Positions 13,223-16,908 of a DNA stretch of 16,908 nt are shown piece by piece. A program made the translations under genes and the position numbers. The stretch is taken from NCBI GenBank assembly GCA_002366675.1, contig DFBO01000083.1, positions 1 through 16,908 of the forward strand. The letters run 5' to 3'. This stretch comes from Flavobacteriaceae bacterium UBA3078. Lineage in GTDB: Bacteria; Bacteroidota; Bacteroidia; Flavobacteriales; Flavobacteriaceae. The notes under the pieces were generated by a model, which saw only the letters and a program-made list of their open reading frames with translations, was not told the DNA's origin and searched no databases. Numbering within the stretch: the first letter of the stretch is position 1; every line of letters starts with the position of its first letter.

Positions 13223-15417
13223 GTCCAAAAAAACCAACAATAGTCGATTTTTTAAAGACATTGCCAAAGAATATATTTTCTGGTTTTGTGGTAAGCCTTA
13301 TTGCTTTGCCTCTAGGATTAGGATTGGCTATGGCAAGCGATGCTCCTCCAATAGCTGGTATTATTGCAGCAGTAGTAGGAGGGCTTATGGTGTCTGTCTT
13401 AGGTGGAAGTCATGTAACAATAACAGGTCCAGGAAATGGACTGGTAGGTGTTTTGTTAGTAGCCATTACAACCTTAGGTTTAGAAAGTGCTTATGCAGCA
13501 ATTATATTTTCTGGTGTGTTAATGGCTATTTTAGGGTTTTTAAGATTGGGGAAATTATCCGATTTTTTTCCATCATCTGCTATTCAAGGCATGTTGGCTG
13601 CTATTGGTCTTATTATTTTAGGAAAACAATTTCATATTATGTTAGCGCATAGGATAGAAAGAGCAGATACTATTGATTATTTATTAGAAATACCATTCAC
13701 CATTAACGATGCGCTACATTATGAAAAAGAAGGACTTATTTTAGCAGCTCTTGCGGGCTTAATTAGCTTCATAATCATGGTGTTTTATCCTAAAATAAGA
13801 AATAAATATTTACAGCTTATTCCTGCCCCAATGTGGATTGTAATCCTTTCTATTGCTTTTAGTTATTATTTTGAGCTATTTGCACATGAAGCTAATCCAA
13901 TTGCAAAAAATTATATGATTTCTGGAATACCAGAATTTAAAGAAATTATAGCGCAATTACCAACCGTTAACTTTGGAAAAATAGGGCAATTCTCCTTTTG
14001 GTCTAGTGTACTGGCTTTGACACTTATTGCTAGTATAGAATCTTTATTAAGTATAAAAGCTGTAGATAAATTAGATCCTGAAAAAAGACGCTCTAACGTA
14101 AACAGAGATCTTAAAGCATTAGGTCTAGCGACAATTGGTAGTGGGTTTTTAGGAGGTTTAAATGTGGTTACTGTTATAGCAAGAAGCTCGGTTAATGTTA
14201 ACAACAATGGAAGTAATCGGTCAGCTAATTTTTTTCATGCTATTTTTCTAATCATATTTATTGTGTTGTTTAGTTCGCAATTAACAAGAATTCCATTACC
14301 TGCTTTAATGGCTATTTTAGTGTTTACTGGTTACAAATTAGCATCTCCCGAATCCATTAAAAAAATATTTTCAATAGGCAAAGAACAGGTTATTATATTC
14401 CTAGTAACGCTTTTTGTTACTTTAAAAGTCGGTTTAATTTCTGGGATTTTATCTGGAGTTCTAATCACTATTATAATCCATATAATTATAAATAAAAGCC
14501 TTGGCTTATTTGCAAGAAACATACTCAAGCCAAATGTTTTAATGTATCAAGAAACAGATGCTGATGGAAATTATTACATAAGCGTGAAACACTTTTGTAG
14601 TTTTTTAAATTATTATAAACTAAAAAATAAATTAGATGCTGTTCAAGAAAATCAAGATGTTATCGTTGATTTTTCTTTATGTGAATTTGTAGATCATACT
14701 GTTATGGAAAACCTTAATAGTTATAGAGATCTTTTCTTAAAACGAGGTGGACATTTGGAAGTTATAGGTCTAGACATGCATGATACAGATTCTAAACATC
14801 CTTTTGCATTAAGACGATTACTTCCAGTGCCAAATATTATAAAAAACAATTTAACAAGGCGCCAGACAAGCATTGAAGAACTTGCTGAAAATTACAATTT
14901 AAAATATCTCCATAAAAAACAAAAAGAGACGCTCTTCTTAAATGATTTTATCTTTTTTAGAACAAAAAATATTAATCATATAAACAATCAGTTATTTACT
15001 AAAAATGACGTGATAAACATTTTTGATATCGAATTTTCAGAAGGTGAGTTTATTGCTAAGGAAGTGGTTAGAACCACTATGCTGCATATTTCATTAAATA
15101 AAACAATCCCTGAATTCACCTTAGATAGAGAGGGATTTTTAGAAAAGATATATGCATTTGCAGGTTTTAAAGACGTGCCAATTCAAAATCAAGTAGATTT
15201 TTCTAATCGTTTTTATCTGTTAGGTGAAGACGAAGAAGCTATCACAAGATTCTTTAACGAGGATCTCGTTCATTTTTTTGAAAGCAATCCATATTACCAT
15301 GTTGAATCCAATGGAAATGGGATACTTGTCTTTGGTAAAGAACGATTAGCAAGTATTAAAGAAATTAAAGTTTTATTTGATTTTGGTAAACGCTTAAAGC
15401 AAGTAGTTACTTCATAA
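13219..15417 (+). CDS. SulP-family anion transporter with STAS and extra C-terminal domain
   Basis: A 732-residue membrane protein. The SulP transport domain (about 1-430) shows GGSHVTITGPGNGLVGVL (62-79), FPSSAIQGMLAAIGLIILGKQ (117-137), IASIESLLSIKAVDKLDP (270-287) and GGLNVVTVIARSSVNVNNNG (312-331). A STAS domain follows (about 438-540), with VIVDFSLCEFVDHTVMENL (481-499) as its core. Residues from about 590 to 732 form a further soluble domain that I do not recognise (for example FSNRFYLLGEDEEAITRFF and GILVFGKERL); most SulP proteins end after STAS. SulP proteins carry sulfate, bicarbonate or organic anions. In marine bacteria, SulP members of this general type are often proposed bicarbonate transporters, but no carbonic anhydrase gene is nearby and the substrate is open. 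It is coupled to the USP gene. Confidence 0.88.
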   Translation: MSPKKPTIVDFLKTLPKNIFSGFVVSLIALPLGLGLAMASDAPPIAGIIAAVVGGLMVSVLGGSHVTITGPGNGLVGVLLVAITTLGLESAYAAIIFSGVLMAILGFLRLGKLSDFFPSSAIQGMLAAIGLIILGKQFHIMLAHRIERADTIDYLLEIPFTINDALHYEKEGLILAALAGLISFIIMVFYPKIRNKYLQLIPAPMWIVILSIAFSYYFELFAHEANPIAKNYMISGIPEFKEIIAQLPTVNFGKIGQFSFWSSVLALTLIASIESLLSIKAVDKLDPEKRRSNVNRDLKALGLATIGSGFLGGLNVVTVIARSSVNVNNNGSNRSANFFHAIFLIIFIVLFSSQLTRIPLPALMAILVFTGYKLASPESIKKIFSIGKEQVIIFLVTLFVTLKVGLISGILSGVLITIIIHIIINKSLGLFARNILKPNVLMYQETDADGNYYISVKHFCSFLNYYKLKNKLDAVQENQDVIVDFSLCEFVDHTVMENLNSYRDLFLKRGGHLEVIGLDMHDTDSKHPFALRRLLPVPNIIKNNLTRRQTSIEELAENYNLKYLHKKQKETLFLNDFIFFRTKNINHINNQLFTKNDVINIFDIEFSEGEFIAKEVVRTTMLHISLNKTIPEFTLDREGFLEKIYAFAGFKDVPIQNQVDFSNRFYLLGEDEEAITRFFNEDLVHFFESNPYYHVESNGNGILVFGKERLASIKEIKVLFDFGKRLKQVVTS

Positions 15418-15544
15418 AAGGAAGTCTTTTAACTTAAATCAAAATAACTAGCAGATTACTTTGTCTCATTTAAATGTTAAAAAATAGCTAATATCACGAC
15501 ATTATTTTCGCTAATATTACCTGTTTTAGTAATTTGCATTCCTT

Positions 15545-16405
15545 ATGAATTTATATCCTATTGAATCTGGAAATTTTAAGCTAGATGGAGGTGCCATGTT
15601 TGGCGTTGTCCCTAAGTCTTTATGGCAAAAAACAAATCCAGCAGATAACAATAACATGATAGATATTGCTGCTCGATGTTTATTGATTGAAGATGGAAAT
15701 AGACTTATTATAGTAGATACTGGAATGGGCAACAAACAAAACGATAAGTTTTATGGCTACTATTATCTTTGGGGAAACAACTCTATTGATAAGTCATTGA
15801 AACAATTTGGGTTTCATAGAGACGACATTACAGATGTCTTTATGACGCATTTGCATTTCGACCATTGTGGTGGTTCTGTTCAATGGAATAAAGATAAAAC
15901 AGGCTATGAGCCAGCGTTTAAAAACGCTCATTTTTGGAGTAATCAAGATCATTGGAATTGGGCTACAAAACCTAATAAGCGTGAAAAAGCTTCATTTCTA
16001 AAAGAAAATATTTTACCAATGGAAGAAAGTGGTCAATTAAAATTCACGTCACTTCCAGAAGTAGATTTATTAAAGAATTCAGAATTAGGCTTTGATATTT
16101 TCTTTGCAAATGGACATACAGATAAACAAATGGTTCCTATGATTAACTACAAAGGAAAAACCATTTGTTTTATGGCAGATTTATTACCAACTGCTGGTCA
16201 TTTACCTATTCCATTTGTAATGGGTTACGACACAAGACCATTATTAACTTTAGATGAAAAAGAAAAATTCCTGAATTTAGCAGCAGATAATAATTATTAC
16301 TTATTTTTGGAACACGATGCACATAACGAGATTATTACAGTAAAGCATACTGAAAAAGGCGTGCGACTAAATAATGTTTTTACTTGTAATGATATTTTTA
16401 ACTAA
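15545..16405 (+). CDS. Metallo-beta-lactamase-fold hydrolase
   Basis: A 286-residue cytoplasmic protein (no signal peptide) of the MBL superfamily with a complete binuclear metal site: H102, H104, D106 and H107 in THLHFDHCGG, H191 in ANGHTDKQM, D212 in CFMADLLP and H257 in LEHDAH. The preceding strand-loop LIIVDTGMGN (54-63) is also typical. The layout resembles the lactonase/glyoxalase-like branch of the fold, including proteins related to AHL lactonases. It lacks the tell-tale features of RNase J, ribonuclease Z or class B beta-lactamases. The substrate is not determinable. The start is ATG after a 127-bp gap from the SulP gene. The S8 protease gene begins 14 bp downstream, so the two are probably one operon. 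Confidence 0.85.
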   Translation: MNLYPIESGNFKLDGGAMFGVVPKSLWQKTNPADNNNMIDIAARCLLIEDGNRLIIVDTGMGNKQNDKFYGYYYLWGNNSIDKSLKQFGFHRDDITDVFMTHLHFDHCGGSVQWNKDKTGYEPAFKNAHFWSNQDHWNWATKPNKREKASFLKENILPMEESGQLKFTSLPEVDLLKNSELGFDIFFANGHTDKQMVPMINYKGKTICFMADLLPTAGHLPIPFVMGYDTRPLLTLDEKEKFLNLAADNNYYLFLEHDAHNEIITVKHTEKGVRLNNVFTCNDIFN

Positions 16406-16419
16406 CACTTAATATTAAA

Positions 16420-16908
16420 ATGAAATTACTTAAACCTTTCTTTCTTTCAATTCTTGTAGCTACAACTTTATCTAGTTGTGGTGGTGGGGCTGATATTGTA
16501 TCAACTCCTATTGAAAACATAGATTCTGTTCCTTTAAAAGTGTCAGAATTAACTGAAAACGAAAAACACACTTGGGGACATTTAGATCTTGTAAAAGATA
16601 CGATTCCAGGAATGAGTGTTGAAAAAGCTTATGCTGAAATAATAAAATCTAAAAAAGGGCAAACTGTTATTGTAGCAGTTATTGATTCTGGTATTGATAT
16701 TGAACATGAAGATTTAAATGATGTTGCTTGGGTAAATGAAGACGAAATAGCAGGTAATGGTATTGATGACGATAAGAATGGTTATGTAGACGATATTCAT
16801 GGTTGGAATTATCTAGGAGATGCTTACGATGAACAATTAGAATATGTAAGAATTCTTGCTAGTGGAGATTCAACGCATACAGAATATGCAAGAGCTCAAG
16901 CAGAATAC
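16420..16908 (+). CDS. Subtilisin-like (S8) protease lipoprotein, 5' part
   Basis: The first 163 codons of a gene cut off by the window end. The N-terminus MKLLKPFFLSILVATTLSSC is a lipoprotein signal peptide with lipobox LSSC (C20) and a following GGG. Residues about 81-97 (QTVIVAVIDSGIDIEHE) contain the catalytic aspartate motif of peptidase family S8, D89 in VIDSGID. Next comes an Asp-rich loop NGIDDDKNGYVDDIHGWNY (113-131), common in calcium-binding S8 proteases of Bacteroidota. The His and Ser motifs are beyond the end. Likely an envelope-anchored or surface serine protease. It lies 14 bp after the MBL hydrolase gene. Confidence 0.9.
   Translation, partial: MKLLKPFFLSILVATTLSSCGGGADIVSTPIENIDSVPLKVSELTENEKHTWGHLDLVKDTIPGMSVEKAYAEIIKSKKGQTVIVAVIDSGIDIEHEDLNDVAWVNEDEIAGNGIDDDKNGYVDDIHGWNYLGDAYDEQLEYVRILASGDSTHTEYARAQAEY

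Noticed and set aside
13911..14528. Two minus-strand open frames (98 and 65 codons) opposite the SulP gene
   Set aside because: They are antisense to SulP membrane helices and carry no independent support.
13219..15417. Calling the SulP protein a sulfate permease
   Set aside because: No sulfur-metabolism genes adjoin it, and SulP sequences alone do not separate sulfate from bicarbonate transport.
15415..15431. Small dyad TAAAAG/CTTTTA after the SulP gene as a terminator
   Set aside because: Only 6 bp, almost all A/T, with no T-tract; too weak to call.
15525..15544. Promoter -7 element upstream of the MBL gene
   Set aside because: The best match TAATTTG is one base short of TAnnTTTG and no -33 TTG is at the right distance.
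15545..16405. Calling the MBL protein an AHL lactonase (quorum quenching)
   Set aside because: The metal site is common to the whole superfamily and nothing in the sequence fixes the substrate.

Overview
The window reads as a chromosomal stretch of a Bacteroidota bacterium, most likely a (marine) Flavobacteriaceae member. The evidence is the strongly AT-rich DNA, start codons without Shine-Dalgarno sequences, matches to the Bacteroidota -7 promoter element TAnnTTTG, and typical flavobacterial gene content: an OMP beta-barrel receptor with a carboxypeptidase-like N-terminal domain, M28 and S8 lipoprotein proteases, and an rbfA plus LolC/E-type permease pair. There is no prophage, CRISPR array, insertion sequence or secretion cluster. 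Most genes are housekeeping or envelope genes in short operons.

Layout. 1-280: non-coding start, a strong terminator hairpin and a minus-strand tRNA with anticodon CAT. 360-764 (-): methylmalonyl-CoA epimerase, divergent from 927-2531 (+), rbfA followed directly by an FtsX/LolE-type permease. 2578-4800 (-): an M28 peptidase lipoprotein with a PDZ domain, then a tRNA-dihydrouridine synthase. 4862-5971 (+): a divergent TolB-like propeller lipoprotein, followed by what looks like the relic 3' end of a second copy. 6037-8460 (-): an outer-membrane beta-barrel receptor, with a conspicuous dyad upstream. 8617-10413 (+): lepA. 10429-12264 (-): a CPA1 cation/proton antiporter with a C-terminal TrkA-N-like domain, divergent from 12374-15417 (+), a two-domain universal stress protein overlapping a SulP-STAS transporter that has an extra C-terminal domain. 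15545-16908 (+): a metallo-beta-lactamase-fold hydrolase and the first 163 codons of a subtilisin-like lipoprotein protease that runs off the end.

How the genes work together. The antiporter/USP/SulP block is the most system-like part. It joins a proton-coupled cation antiporter with a nucleotide-sensor-like domain, a degenerate tandem USP translationally coupled to an anion (possibly bicarbonate) transporter, and an unassigned domain on that transporter. This could be an ion/pH/inorganic-carbon homeostasis unit, but that is inference. The other notable signals are the relic gene end at 6002-6032, the 7-bp dyad at 8505-8523, the nearly abutting opposed -7 elements between the M28 and TolB-like genes, and the frequent TTG starts (four of twelve genes). 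I see no clear evidence of a wholly new multi-gene system.
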